64,000 bases of DNA from Streptomyces lasiicapitis (GTDB taxonomy: Bacteria; Actinomycetota; Actinomycetes; Streptomycetales; Streptomycetaceae), in the NCBI RefSeq assembly GCF_014646335.1, contig NZ_BMNG01000007.1:186001-250000 (forward strand), in the 5' to 3' direction. The notes under the pieces are model-generated. The model saw nothing but the letters and a program-made list of their open reading frames with translations, was not told the DNA's origin and did no database searches. The position numbers and the translations under genes are program-made. This document shows, one piece after another, positions 23,849 through 54,600 of the stretch (position 1 is its first letter; each line of letters opens with the position of its first letter).

Positions 23849-23882
23849 CGTGCCGAATCCACCAGCCAAGGGAGATGCCGCC

Positions 23883-25226
23883 ATGAGCCACGCCCGCCCC
23901 GTCAGTCGACGCCGCCTGCTCGGCCTGGCCACCGCCGCCGCCCTCACCGCAGGGACCCTCGGCACCGGCGCCGCCGCGGCGGAGACCTCACCGGCCGAGG
24001 GCCCGGTGGGCGCCCTGAACCGCAGCGCGCACCCCCTCAGCGACCTGGACGCCCTCGGTCGCATGGTCGGCGGCGCCCGCGTCGTGGGCCTGGGTGAGGC
24101 CAGCCACAGCGGCCACGAGTTCTTCACCCTCAAGCAGCGCGTCTTCCGCCACCTCGTAGCCACCAGGGGCTTCACCACCTTCGCCCTGGAGGCGAGTTGG
24201 AGCACCGGACTGCGCCTGGACGCCTATGTCACCCGCGGCGTCGGCGACCCCGCCCAGATCATGCGGGACGAGTTCCAGGGCCAGTACGTCTTCTGGAACA
24301 CCCAGGAGTACCTCGACCTGATCCACTGGATGCGCCGCTACAACGTCGCCCACCCCGACCGGCCGCAGCTGCACTTCGTCGGCAACGACCTCGGCTTCCC
24401 GGGCAAGACCGCCTTCGATCAGGTCTCGGAGTACCTCACCAAATACCGACCGGACCTGAACCGCGACATCGCGGCTTCGTACGACTCCCTGCGCCCGGAA
24501 GCCGACACAGAGGCCGGTCCGTGGATGGCCCACCAGCTCTTTGCCAAGAGCGCGACCGAGCGGAAGGCCGATGCCGACGGGGCCGCCTCCGCCCTCGCGC
24601 TGCTGCGCGACCAGGGCCGCCCGCACGGCGCCGACAAGCACAGCCGAGAGGCGTATGCCTGGGCGGTGCAGAACGCCACCGCCATCGCCCAGAGCTTCAC
24701 CGGCTACGCCTTCCCCGACGAGCAGTTCTCCGAGCGGATGCGCTACCGCGACCAGGCCATGGCCGCCAACACCACCTGGTGGCTGCGCCACCGAGGCGGC
24801 AGGATCCTGCTTGCCTCGAACAACGGCCACATCGCCTACACCAGCGACAACCCGGCCGAGTTCCCCGAGCCCACCGGCGCGTTCCTGCACCGCCGGCTCG
24901 GCGACGACTACGTCAGCATCGGCCTGACCTTCAACGAGGGCACCATCAACGCGCTGCCCGACTACACCGCGCAGCAGCCCAAGACCTACACCGTCACTCC
25001 CGCCCCGGAAGGCCACAACGAGAACACCCTCGACAAGGTCCGCTACCGCGACTTCAGCATCGACCTGCGCACCGCGCCCGCGGCGGCCCGAACCTGGCTC
25101 GACACGGCTCGTCCCACCCGCTCCTACGGCCTGTACTGGTCGACCGACGACCCGGGCACCGCTCTCAACCGGTCCTACGACATCCTCATCCACCTGCACC
25201 AAGTCGAAGCCGGCCACCTTCGCTGA
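23883..25226 (+). CDS. Tat-exported erythromycin-esterase-family protein
   Basis: ATG 23883 has a ribosome binding site (gggag, about 23869-23873). The 447-residue protein begins with a twin-arginine leader (SRRRLLGLATAAALTAG, with cleavage probably after AAAA near residue 34). The mature part has the erythromycin-esterase (EreA/B/C) fold motifs: VVGLGEASHSGHEFFTLKQR with Glu 72 and His 75, FALEASWSTGLRLDAYV, FVGNDLG and ILLASNNGHIAYTS. Glu and the two His residues form the catalytic centre in Ere enzymes, which open macrolide lactones. Many actinobacterial members act on unknown substrates, and export is unusual for a resistance enzyme. TetR control next door fits a drug-responsive gene, but macrolide hydrolysis is not shown. 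The frame is open upstream to 23820. Confidence 0.85.
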   Translation: MSHARPVSRRRLLGLATAAALTAGTLGTGAAAAETSPAEGPVGALNRSAHPLSDLDALGRMVGGARVVGLGEASHSGHEFFTLKQRVFRHLVATRGFTTFALEASWSTGLRLDAYVTRGVGDPAQIMRDEFQGQYVFWNTQEYLDLIHWMRRYNVAHPDRPQLHFVGNDLGFPGKTAFDQVSEYLTKYRPDLNRDIAASYDSLRPEADTEAGPWMAHQLFAKSATERKADADGAASALALLRDQGRPHGADKHSREAYAWAVQNATAIAQSFTGYAFPDEQFSERMRYRDQAMAANTTWWLRHRGGRILLASNNGHIAYTSDNPAEFPEPTGAFLHRRLGDDYVSIGLTFNEGTINALPDYTAQQPKTYTVTPAPEGHNENTLDKVRYRDFSIDLRTAPAAARTWLDTARPTRSYGLYWSTDDPGTALNRSYDILIHLHQVEAGHLR

Positions 25227-25367
25227 CCCGACCAGGCAGGCAGCCACGGCCACGGGCGGCGGCCGAACCGGCAAGAGCGCGCGCCGACTTCGCCGGCTTC
25301 CAGGGCGTCGACGGACATCCCGCGCCCCCGGCGAGTCCACATCCGCTCGGGCGTAGCCCCTTCGCGG

Positions 25368-25883
25368 TCAGGCGCTCTGGGGCCGGAAACTCCAGTGGGA
25401 ACGCGGATCGTTGATGCTCACGGTGGTGGAGAAGACCACGACCTGGTTTCCCCAGGCCTGGGTCTCGGTCATCCGTCCCGCACCCTGTGCGCGAGCCGCC
25501 ACGGAGGCGCTGAACAGCACGAACACCTTCGCCGGGTCGGTCGTGTCGCAGTCGCCCCGGTAGGCGCCCACGACGCCGGCCAGCGGCCGGGCCCACAGGC
25601 AGCCGCCCGCGGCGCTGCGGATGAGCCGGTCGTAGCCGGAGATGGTCTCGGGCGACCACAGCTGGTCCGACCGGCCCGCCTCGCACGGCGCGAGGTTGAC
25701 GACGTCGTTGCTGAAGACGGTCAGGCACTTGTCCTTGGAGACGCTCACCCAGTGGCCCCAGGTCGCCGCCTGGGCAGGGCTCCCGCCCAGCAGGGCCAGG
25801 CCCAGGAACATCGCGGCCGCCGAAGCCGTGGCCGCGGCACGGCGAAACATCCGCCTCGGTCCGGCTGTGCGCAGACGTCCCAT
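25368..25883 (-). CDS. Secreted ricin-lectin-like protein, function unknown
   Basis: ATG 25883 is chosen over 25904 because it has a well-spaced ribosome binding site (gggagg on the minus strand, about 25890-25895). The 171-residue product starts with a Sec leader (MGRLRTAGPRRMFRRAAATA then SAAAMFLGLALLGGSPAQA, probably cleaved after AQA). The mature part has DKCLTVFSNDVVNLAPCEAG, then SDQLWS and GGCLWARPL. These Cys pairs and a Q-x-W-like element recall a single, divergent ricin-type beta-trefoil unit. The length is too short for a full three-repeat lectin. Sugar binding is possible but not shown. Confidence 0.7.
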   Translation of the reverse strand: MGRLRTAGPRRMFRRAAATASAAAMFLGLALLGGSPAQAATWGHWVSVSKDKCLTVFSNDVVNLAPCEAGRSDQLWSPETISGYDRLIRSAAGGCLWARPLAGVVGAYRGDCDTTDPAKVFVLFSASVAARAQGAGRMTETQAWGNQVVVFSTTVSINDPRSHWSFRPQSA

Positions 25884-25965
25884 CCCGGCCTCCCGATCTC
25901 GCACTGCGTGTCACACTGTCCAACCTCTGCCCTTTACCCATCGGCCGTCCCCCGGAGCCACCCCC

Positions 25966-25981
25966 TCACTCGTTCGAGTGA
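25966..25981. promoter_or_regulatory. 7-bp dyad in the divergent gap, candidate LuxR-type operator
   Basis: TCACTCG at 25966-25972, a TT centre and CGAGTGA at 25975-25981 form a perfect inverted repeat, 77 bp before the LuxR-type gene's ATG. A CATACT -10-like box at 26045-26050 lies 7 bp before ATG 26058, with no Shine-Dalgarno sequence, so that mRNA may be leaderless. Confidence 0.45.
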
Positions 25982-26057
25982 CACCCGGCGTCGAGTCCTC
26001 GGCAGGGCCCCGTAAATCGGTACGTCCCGGAAGCCGCCCCTTGCCATACTCCGGTTC

Positions 26058-27101
26058 ATGACGATCGGGGTGGAACGGGCCGTCAGTCAGTTCTCAGGAG
26101 TGGCGGGCGAGGCCACCACGGTGCTCGAGTTGGGGCGTGAGCTTGCCCGGGAGCTGGGCCACCTCGTCCCGCACGACGGCTTCATGCTGTCCGGCCTCGA
26201 CCCGCTCACCCGCGTGAGCTGTTTCCTCAGCGGTCAACACACCTACAGCTACGGCTCGTTGCGCGAGGTCCTGCTCGGTGAGTTCCGCTACCGCGACCGC
26301 CACCCCTTCGCGGAGCTGTGGCGCGGGGCCTCCCAAATCGGCGTGCTGGGCTCGGGCGTGCGGGAGGAGCGGGACAGTGTGCGGCTGCACGAGGTCATGG
26401 CACCGCAGGGGTTCGGCAGCGAGATGCGGCTCGCGCTCGTCAGCGGAGGTCTGCTGTGGGGGACGATGGCGCTGGTCCGTGAGCGCGGACGGCCGTGCTT
26501 CACGGCAGCGGAGGCCGTCCACGCCCAGTGCGCGGTCGCGCCGCTGGCGCAAGCGTTGAGGCACTTCGTCACGCGCAGGACGCCGCACCCCCTGCGCTCC
26601 ACCCGGCCGCCCGCGGTGGTCGTCATCGACGGCACGGACCGGATCCGGGCCGCGACCCCGGAAGGCCGCGCATGGCTGCGCGCCTGCCTGCCCGGCTTCA
26701 CAGGCCCGGACAGCCTGCTGCGGATCACGTACATGCACATCACGGTCATGGCCCGCTGCCGCCGCGGCCCGGTGGTGAACCGCATCCCGACCCCCGACGG
26801 CTGGATCGAGATGCACGCCCAGCCCCTCGCCGACACGGGCACGGATCCCGGCGCGGGTGACGTGGCCATCACCATCCAGCCCGCCACCGCCCGCACGCTG
26901 CTGCCCGCGGTCGCCGCCTGGTACGGCATCACGGCGCGCGAAGTGGCCGTACTGCGCGAGGCCCTGGAGGGCCTCCCGGCGAAGCAGATCGCCCGCAGGC
27001 TCGGCGTGTCCCCGCACACGGTCAACGACCACTTCAAGGCGCTCTACCGCAAGGTCGGTGTCTCGGCCCGGGAGGAACTCCTGGCCACGCTCTCGCACTG
27101 A
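26058..27101 (+). CDS. LuxR-type transcriptional regulator with N-terminal sensor region
   Basis: The 347-residue protein has a C-terminal LuxR/GerE helix-turn-helix: GITAREVAVLREALEGLPAK, then QIARRLGVSPHTVNDHFKALYRKVGVSAREELLATL (about residues 290-346). The N-terminal part resembles a GAF-like sensor (LGRELARELGHLVPHDGFML, RLALVSGGLLWGTMALVRERG), and a PAS-like strand set follows (AVVVIDGTDRIRAATPEGRAWL). It is not the two-component receiver type. No Shine-Dalgarno sequence precedes ATG 26058. It lies 3' of the NRPS operon's end with its gene pointing towards it, so it might mark the cluster boundary or regulate the cluster. This last point is inference. Confidence 0.83.
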   Translation: MTIGVERAVSQFSGVAGEATTVLELGRELARELGHLVPHDGFMLSGLDPLTRVSCFLSGQHTYSYGSLREVLLGEFRYRDRHPFAELWRGASQIGVLGSGVREERDSVRLHEVMAPQGFGSEMRLALVSGGLLWGTMALVRERGRPCFTAAEAVHAQCAVAPLAQALRHFVTRRTPHPLRSTRPPAVVVIDGTDRIRAATPEGRAWLRACLPGFTGPDSLLRITYMHITVMARCRRGPVVNRIPTPDGWIEMHAQPLADTGTDPGAGDVAITIQPATARTLLPAVAAWYGITAREVAVLREALEGLPAKQIARRLGVSPHTVNDHFKALYRKVGVSAREELLATLSH

Positions 27102-27132
27102 ACGCCCGCGAACGCGTGCGGCCCGAGCGCCG

Positions 27133-27639
27133 TCAGGTGGCCGTCGAGATCACGAACATCTTCGTCACCGCCCCGTCGTCGCCGACCACGTCCCGTACAT
27201 GGCTGAAGCCCAGGCGTTCGGCCATCGCCAGGCTGGCGGCGTTCTCGGCGCCCACCATGCCGTAGACCTCCTTGAGGCCCAGGTTGTCGCCGGCGTGCCG
27301 CACCAGGGCGCGGACGATCTCGGTGCCGAAGCCCTTGCCCCAGTACTCGGGGGCCAGGGCGGTGATGAGTTCGTGGCCGTCGACGTTGCCGGTCTTCTTG
27401 GCCTCCGCATGGCCGATGTACCTCCCCTCGTGCCACAGGCCCCAGACGTCGAACAGGCCCTTGGGGTAGATGTCGGTGAGGATCATGCGGAACGCCTTGC
27501 GCAGGTCGTCCTCGGGCACCTCGTCCTGACCCATCCAACGGCGCACCTCCTCGTTGCGCAGGAGGGTGACGAAGGCTTCCTCGTCCTCTGACCGGTACGG
27601 CGTGAACTCCAGCCGTTCGCTGTGCAGTGTCGGCGTCAT
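27133..27639 (-). CDS. GNAT-family acetyltransferase (RimJ/RimL type)
   Basis: ATG 27639 is preceded by gaggag on the minus strand (about 27646-27651), which decides this start over the longer frame. The 168-residue product has the RimJ/L pattern: LHSERLEFTPYRSEDEEAFVTLL, VWGLWHEGRYIGHAEAKKTG, ELITALAPEYWGKGFGTEIVRALVRHA with the acetyl-CoA loop (Y-W-G-K-G-F-G-T), and GLKEVYGMVGAENAASLAMAERLGF. It lies 71 bp downstream of the mbtH-like gene on the same strand and may be the last gene of the NRPS transcript. A tailoring or self-protection role is possible; a housekeeping protein N-acetyltransferase is equally likely. Confidence 0.82.
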   Translation of the reverse strand: MTPTLHSERLEFTPYRSEDEEAFVTLLRNEEVRRWMGQDEVPEDDLRKAFRMILTDIYPKGLFDVWGLWHEGRYIGHAEAKKTGNVDGHELITALAPEYWGKGFGTEIVRALVRHAGDNLGLKEVYGMVGAENAASLAMAERLGFSHVRDVVGDDGAVTKMFVISTAT

Positions 27640-27710
27640 CGGCGAACTCCTCGTACAGAGCATGGAAACGGAGCGGAAGAAGAGGGCGGGACAGGGTGGT
27701 GCGGCCGGCG

Positions 27711-27914
27711 TCAGGACCCTGCGTTCTCCATCCGCTCGCGCAGGCTGCGCGGGCGCATGTCGGTCCAGACCTCGTCCACGTAGGCGGAGCACTCGGTCTC
27801 CGTGCCTTCCTTGCCCACGGGCTGCCAGCCGGCGGGTACGTCGACGTCTACCGGCCAGAGCGAGTACTGGTCCTCATCGTTGCGCAGCACCTGGTAGCGG
27901 GTGTTCTCGTCCAT
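27711..27914 (-). CDS. mbtH: MbtH-like NRPS accessory protein
   Basis: ATG 27914 has a ribosome binding site (ggag on the minus strand, about 27921-27925). The 67-residue product matches the MbtH family end to end: NDEDQYSLWPVDVDVPAGWQ, then TECSAYVDEVWTDMRPRSL, with the invariant SLWP, VPxGW and WTDMRP residues. MbtH-like proteins bind the adenylation domains of actinobacterial NRPSs and are needed for their folding or activity. It follows the terminal NRPS gene (134-bp gap), the usual location for such genes, and should serve one or more of the nine adenylation domains seen here. CSAY replaces the commoner CLDY. Confidence 0.95.
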   Translation of the reverse strand: MDENTRYQVLRNDEDQYSLWPVDVDVPAGWQPVGKEGTETECSAYVDEVWTDMRPRSLRERMENAGS

Positions 27915-28048
27915 GTCAGGGTCTCCGTGGTCGGTGGGGCGGTCGCGGTCCTCCGGTCGGACCGCGTCGTCCGCGGTGGGGGCCGCGGAACGGGTTCGGG
28001 GGCGGTGTCCGCGGGGCGGTGGTCCGCGGATCCCGGGATGACACATAC

Positions 28049-48622
<20,574 letters not shown>

Positions 48623-48636
48623 GGTCGTGAGGGTCC

Positions 48637-51600
48637 TTACAGTTCGTCGTGGTCGCTGTCGCCGCGCGCGGCGTCTTCGAGTTCGCTGAGCACCTGCTCC
48701 TCCACCAGGTCGGCCAGGGCGGCGACCGTGCGGTGGACCAGGACGTCGCGGGGGGTGAGGCTCACGCCGAAGGCGTCGTTGGCCCGCGAGACGATGCGCA
48801 GGGCACGCAGGGAGTCACCGCCGAGCAGGAGGTAGTCGTCCTCCGCGCCCACCGTCGTCTGCAGGACCTCCTCCCAGATGTCGGCCAGGACCTGCTCCGT
48901 GGGAGTACGGGGTGCGACACGCTCGGCCGTCTCCGCCAGGTCCGGGGTGGGCGCGGGCAGCGCGGCCCGGTCGGTCTTGCCGTTGTCGGTGAGCGGGAAG
49001 CGCTCCATGACGACGAAGGCGGAGGGCACCATCGGGCCGGGCAGGGCACCCGCGGCCAGGACGCGCAGTTCCGCTGCCGCGGGGGGCTCCGCGCCCGGCA
49101 CGACCAGCAGGTGGGCGACCAGACGCGGCAGGTCCGCCTCGTCCTCCCGCACTGTCACCACGGCGTCCAGGACGGCGGGGTGCCGCGTGAGGACCGTCTC
49201 GACCTCGCCCGCCTCGATGCGATGGCCGCGCAGCTTGAGCTGGTGGTCGGTGCGGCCGAGGTAGTGCAGTTCACCGTGGGCGTCGCGGCGTACGAGGTCA
49301 CCTGTGCGGTACATGCGGGCGCCGGGCACACCGAAGGGATCGGCGGTGAAGCGGGACGCGGTCAGGCCGGGCCGGTTGAGGTAGCCACGGGCCAACGACG
49401 GCCCGCTGAGCCACAGTTCACCGGCCACACCATCGGGCACCGGCCGCAACCGCGCGTCCAGCACGTAGGTCCCCGTGTCCGGCAGCCGCCGACCGATCGG
49501 CGGGGCGGCATCATCCGGCTCCAGCGGAGCCGACCAGGTGGCGACCACGGTGGCCTCGGTCGGCCCGTAGGAGTTGACCAGGCGATGGTGCGGCGCCCAC
49601 CGCGCCACCAACTCCGCCCCACACGCATCCGCCCCGACCGTCAGCGTCTTGAGGTCGGGCAGCGTGCCGGGAGTGTCCGACGGAAGCGTGGCCAACGCGG
49701 CAGGCGGCAACAACGTATGCGTGATGCGACCGCCACGCAGCACCTCGGCCAGCTCCACACCAAGCAGCGGACCGGGCGGCGGCACCACCAGACTCGCCCC
49801 CTGCGGCAGCGACATGCACAGTTCGAGCACCGAAGCGTCAAAGCTCGGCGTGGCGAAGGCGAGAACCCGATCGCCGGGGCTCACCTCATAGTGCGCGGCC
49901 TCGGCGGCAGCGAAGCCAGCCACGCCCCGGTGGGTCACGACCACACCCTTGGGCGTGCCGGTCGACCCCGACGTGTAAATGACGTACGCCGGATCATCAA
50001 GCCGCAACGGACGCACACGGTCGGCGTCCGTGGGCCGATGCCCCAGCTCGCCGTCAGGTACGCCGGCAAGCAACTCCGCGACCTCCTCGGCGCCCACGGT
50101 CAGTGCGGGCGCAGCGTCCCGCAGCATCAGCGCAACACGCTCCTCCGGGTAACCGGGATCGACCGGCAAGAACGCCGCACCCGCCTTGGTGACCGCCACC
50201 TGGGCCAGGACCATCTCCGCCGAACGCGGCAGAGTCAGCGCCACGAGATCGCCGGGACCCACACCCCGCCCGATCAGCCGGTGCGCCAACACGTTCGCCC
50301 GCGCCTCCAACTCCGCGAACGACAACGCCAAGCCGGGCGCGTCCAAAGCGAGTGCGTCCGGAGTGCGATCCACCGCCGCCTCCACCAGCACAGGCAAGGC
50401 CGCCGGTGCCACGGAATCGATCTGAGGGCGGGCAGGCCCGGCCAGCAACCGCGACCGCTCCGCAGGCGGCAGCACATCGACGGCGTCCAGGCACGTGGCG
50501 CCCGTCGCGTCCGCGAGCGCGTGCAACGTATGCAGGAGCTGATCGGCGAGGGAGCGAGCCGTCGTCTCCTCGAAGTACCGGGGGTCATAGCCGAGTTCGA
50601 CGGAGAGCCGATCCCCGGGCGAAATCACCACTGTGATCGGGTAGTTGGTGGCCTCGCGGGCCTCCAGGTCCCGCATCCGTACGCCGTGGGCGCCCGCGGT
50701 GCTGTCGTCGACGGGGTAGTTCTCGAAGACGAGCAGGCTGTCGAACAGTGGTGTCCCAGCAGGCACTTCGCTGAAGCCGTGCAGACGGGTGAGCGGTATG
50801 TGGCCGAAGCGGCGGTCCTCGGCCCGCGCGGCCTGGGTGCGGCGCAGCCACGCGTCGCACGTCTCCCGGCCGTCCACGGTGGCCCGCGCGGGCAGCGTGG
50901 TGATGAACAGGCCCGTGATGGTGTCGGCGCCCGGCAGGTCCGAGGGCCGTCCGGAGACGGTGGTGCCGTAGCAGACCTCGGGCTCGCCGCTCCATCGTGA
51001 GAGGAGCAGCGCCCAGGCGCCCTCGACCACGGTGTTGAGGGTCAGCCGGTGCAGGCGGGCGTACTCCTGGAGCCGCCGGGTGGAGTCCTCGCCGAGCCGC
51101 TGCGACAGCCAGGTGCCGGAGGAGGCGGTGGCGCCCAGGGCGGGCCTGCGGTCGTAGGGCAGGGCGGTGGGGGCGGTGAGTCCGGCGAGGGTGGTGCGCC
51201 AGTGCTCCTCGGCGCGGGCGGTGTCGCGCCCTGCGAACCAGGCCGCGTAGTCCGCGAACGGGCGGCGGTCCGGAAGGCGCGGCTCGTCGCCCGCGGCGAG
51301 CGCCGAGTGGCAGGCCACGACGTCCGACAGGACGTGGAAGACGCTCCAGCCGTCGAGCAGGACGTGGTGGAAGGTCCACACCACGCGCACCTCGTCCGGG
51401 GCAAGGCGGATCAGGGCGACGCGCAGCAGCGGCACGCCGTCGAGGGCGAGGCCGCGCGCCTTGTCCTCGGCGAGCAGCCGCTCAAGTTCCGCCGTACGCC
51501 GCTCGGGCGTCAGGTCGCTCCAGTCGTACTCCCTGACGGGCAGGGCCGCCGCGCGGTGCACTGCCTGGAGCGGGACGGGAACGCCGCTGAGGACCACGGC

Positions 51601-54600
51601 GGTGCGCAGCATCGGGGTGCGGTCGACGACGTGCTGCCAGGCGGCGGCCAGCGGGCCGGTGTCGCGCACCCCGTCCATCACGAAGGTGACCTGCTCGGTG
51701 TAGACGCCCCCGCCGGGGTCGTCCATGCCGTGGACGACCATGCCGGACTGGGTGGGGGTGAGCGGGTAGACGTCCACGATGTCGTGGCCGGTGCCCACCA
51801 GGCGGTCCACGGTCTCCTGGTCCAGCGGGGCCAGCGGGAAGTCCGACGGGGTGCGGCCCCCGGCGCCGGGCTCGGCGCAGTGCCGCACGATGGCGCGCAG
51901 CTCTTCGGCCAGCTCGGCGGCGAGCCGGTCGACGGTGTCGCGGCGGTACACCTCGCGGGAGTACGACCAGGTGAACTCCAGGCGCTTGTCGGTGACATGG
52001 CCGAGGACGTCGATGAGGTGCGGGCGCTCCGCGGCACGGTCCATGCCGCCGACGAGTCCGCCGTGGGGTGCGTGCAGCAGCCCGCCCGCCGGGGTGTTGC
52101 CGTCCTGCTGCCCTAGGTAGTTGAAGCCGAGCTGCGGCAGTCCGGGGAGCCGGTCCCCCGCCGTGGCGTGCAGGTGGCGCAGGGCGCCGTATCCCAGTCC
52201 GCCGCGCGGCACGGCGCGCAGGCTCTCCTTGACGGACTTCAGGGCGGAGCCGGTGTCCGCGTGCCGGGGCACGTCGAGGGCGACGGGGTACACGCTCGTG
52301 AACCAGCCGACCGTACGCGACAGGTCGACGCCGTCGAACAGTTCCTCGCGGCCGTGGCCCTCCAGCGTGACCTCCACCCGGTCGCGTCCGGTCCAGCGCG
52401 CCATGACCCGGCCCAGGGCGCACAGCAGGACGTCGTTGACGCGGGTGCGGTAGGCGTCGGGCACGTCCTGGAGCAGCCTGCGGGTGTCCTCGCGGTCCAG
52501 GCGGACCGTCACCGTCTCCTCGCAGGCGGCGGTGTTGGCGCCGGTGAGATCGACGGGCAGCGGAGCGGCGCCCCCCGACACCCGCTCCCAGTGGGCGAGT
52601 TCGTGGTCGAAGCCGCCCTCGGCGGTGTGGTCGGCGAGGCGGCGCGCCCACGCGCGGAACGACGTGGTCTTCGGCCCGAGGTCCACTGGCTGCCCGTCGC
52701 GCAGCGCGCGGTAGGCGATGTCCAGGTCCTCCAGGATCACGTGCCACGACACGGCGTCGACCACCAAGTGGTGGGCGGCGAGGACCAGTACGGGCCGCTT
52801 GTCGCCGTCGGGGCGGCACAGCGCGGCCTTGAGCAGCGGGCCTGCGGCCAGGTCGAACCCGCCGCCGAGGCGCTCGGCCAGCTCGTGCAGCGCCGCGTCG
52901 GTGCCTTCCGGGGTGCGCCGCGGCAGGTCGTGCGCTTCGAGGTGGGCTTCGGCGCCGGGGGCGGCGATGTGCTGGCGCCAGTGCCCGTCGCCGTCCCTCT
53001 CGCAGCGCAGCCGCAGGGCGTCGTGGTGGTCGAGGACCGCGGTGAGCGCGCCGCGCAGCAGTGTCTCGTCGGTGTCGGCGGCCAGGTGGTGGCAGGCCGC
53101 CTGGGTGAGCTGCGCCGGGTCGCCGGCGAGGGTGTCGAACAGGTAGTGCTGTACGGGGGTCAGCGGCGCCTCGCCCACGACCGGGCCCTGTTCGGCCCGG
53201 ATCGCCGTGGTCGGCAGGTCCTCGGCCGCCGCGGCCAGTTCCGCGACCGTCTGGTGCTGGAACAGGTGCCGGGGGTTGAGGGCCAGTCCTGCCCGGCGCG
53301 CGGCGGAGACGATCTGGATGCCGAGGATGGAGTCGCCGCCGAGGGTGAAGTAGTTGTCGCGCACGCCCACGTCGGGCACACGCAGCACCTCGGACCAGAT
53401 GGTGGCGAGCGTCTTCTCGGCGTCGGTGCGCGGCGCGTCTTCCCCGTTGCCGGTGCCGCCGGCCGGCCACACCGGTTCGGGCAGCGCCCGGCGGTCCAGC
53501 TTGCCGGTGGCGCCGAGCGGCAACTGCTCCAACGGCACCACCACGGACGGGACCAGGTGGTCCGGCAGCGTCCGCGCGAGGAAGTTGCGCAGTTCGGCGG
53601 AGTCCGGGAGGTCGGCGCCGTCGGGGACGGCGTAGGCCACGAGGCGCCGGTGGCCGTCGTGCTCGACCACCTGCGCGGCGGCCGCGGACACCTGCGGGTG
53701 CCGGGCGAGGGCGGACTCCACCTCACCCAGTTCGATGCGGAAGCCGCGCAGCTTCACTTGGTGGTCGGTGCGGCCGAGGTAGTGCAGTTCGCCGCGGGCG
53801 TCTCGGCGTACGAGGTCACCTGTGCGGTACATGCGGGTACCGGGCGCACCGAAGGGATCGGCGGTGAAGCGGGACGCGGTCAGACCGGGCCGGTTCAGGT
53901 AACCGCGCGCCAACGACGGCCCGCTCAGCCACAGTTCACCGGCCACACCATCGGGCACCGGCCGCAACCGCGCGTCCAGCACATAGGTGCCGGTGTCCGG
54001 CAGCCGTCGGCCGATGGGCGGGGCGGCATCATCCGGCTCCAGCGGGCCCGACCAGGTGGCGACCACGGTGGCTTCCGTGGGCCCGTACGAGTTGACCAGA
54101 CGATGGTGCGGCGCCCACCGCGCGACCAGTTCGGCACCGCACGCATCGGCTCCCACCGTCAGGGTCTTCAGGTCGGGCAGCGTGCCGGGCGTGTCCGACG
54201 GCAGCGTGGCCAACGCGGCAGGCGGCAACAGCGTGTGCGTGATCCGCCCCTCGCGCAGCACCTGCGCCAACTCGGCGCCCAGCAGCGGACCAGGCGGGGG
54301 CACCACCAGACTCGCCCCCTGCGGCAGCGACATGCACAGTTCGAGCACCGAAGCGTCAAAGCTCGGCGTGGCGAACACGAGGACGCGGTCGCCGGGACTC
54401 ACCTCGTAGTGCGCGGCCTCGGCGGCGGCAAAGCCCGCGAGGCCCCGGTGGGTGACGACCACACCCTTGGGCGTGCCGGTCGACCCCGACGTGTAGATGA
54501 CGTACGCCGGATCATCAAGCCGCAACGGACGCACACGGTCGGCGTCCGTGGGCCGTCGTCGACCCTGGTCCTGATCACCGGTGAGCAGACCGCTGACCTC

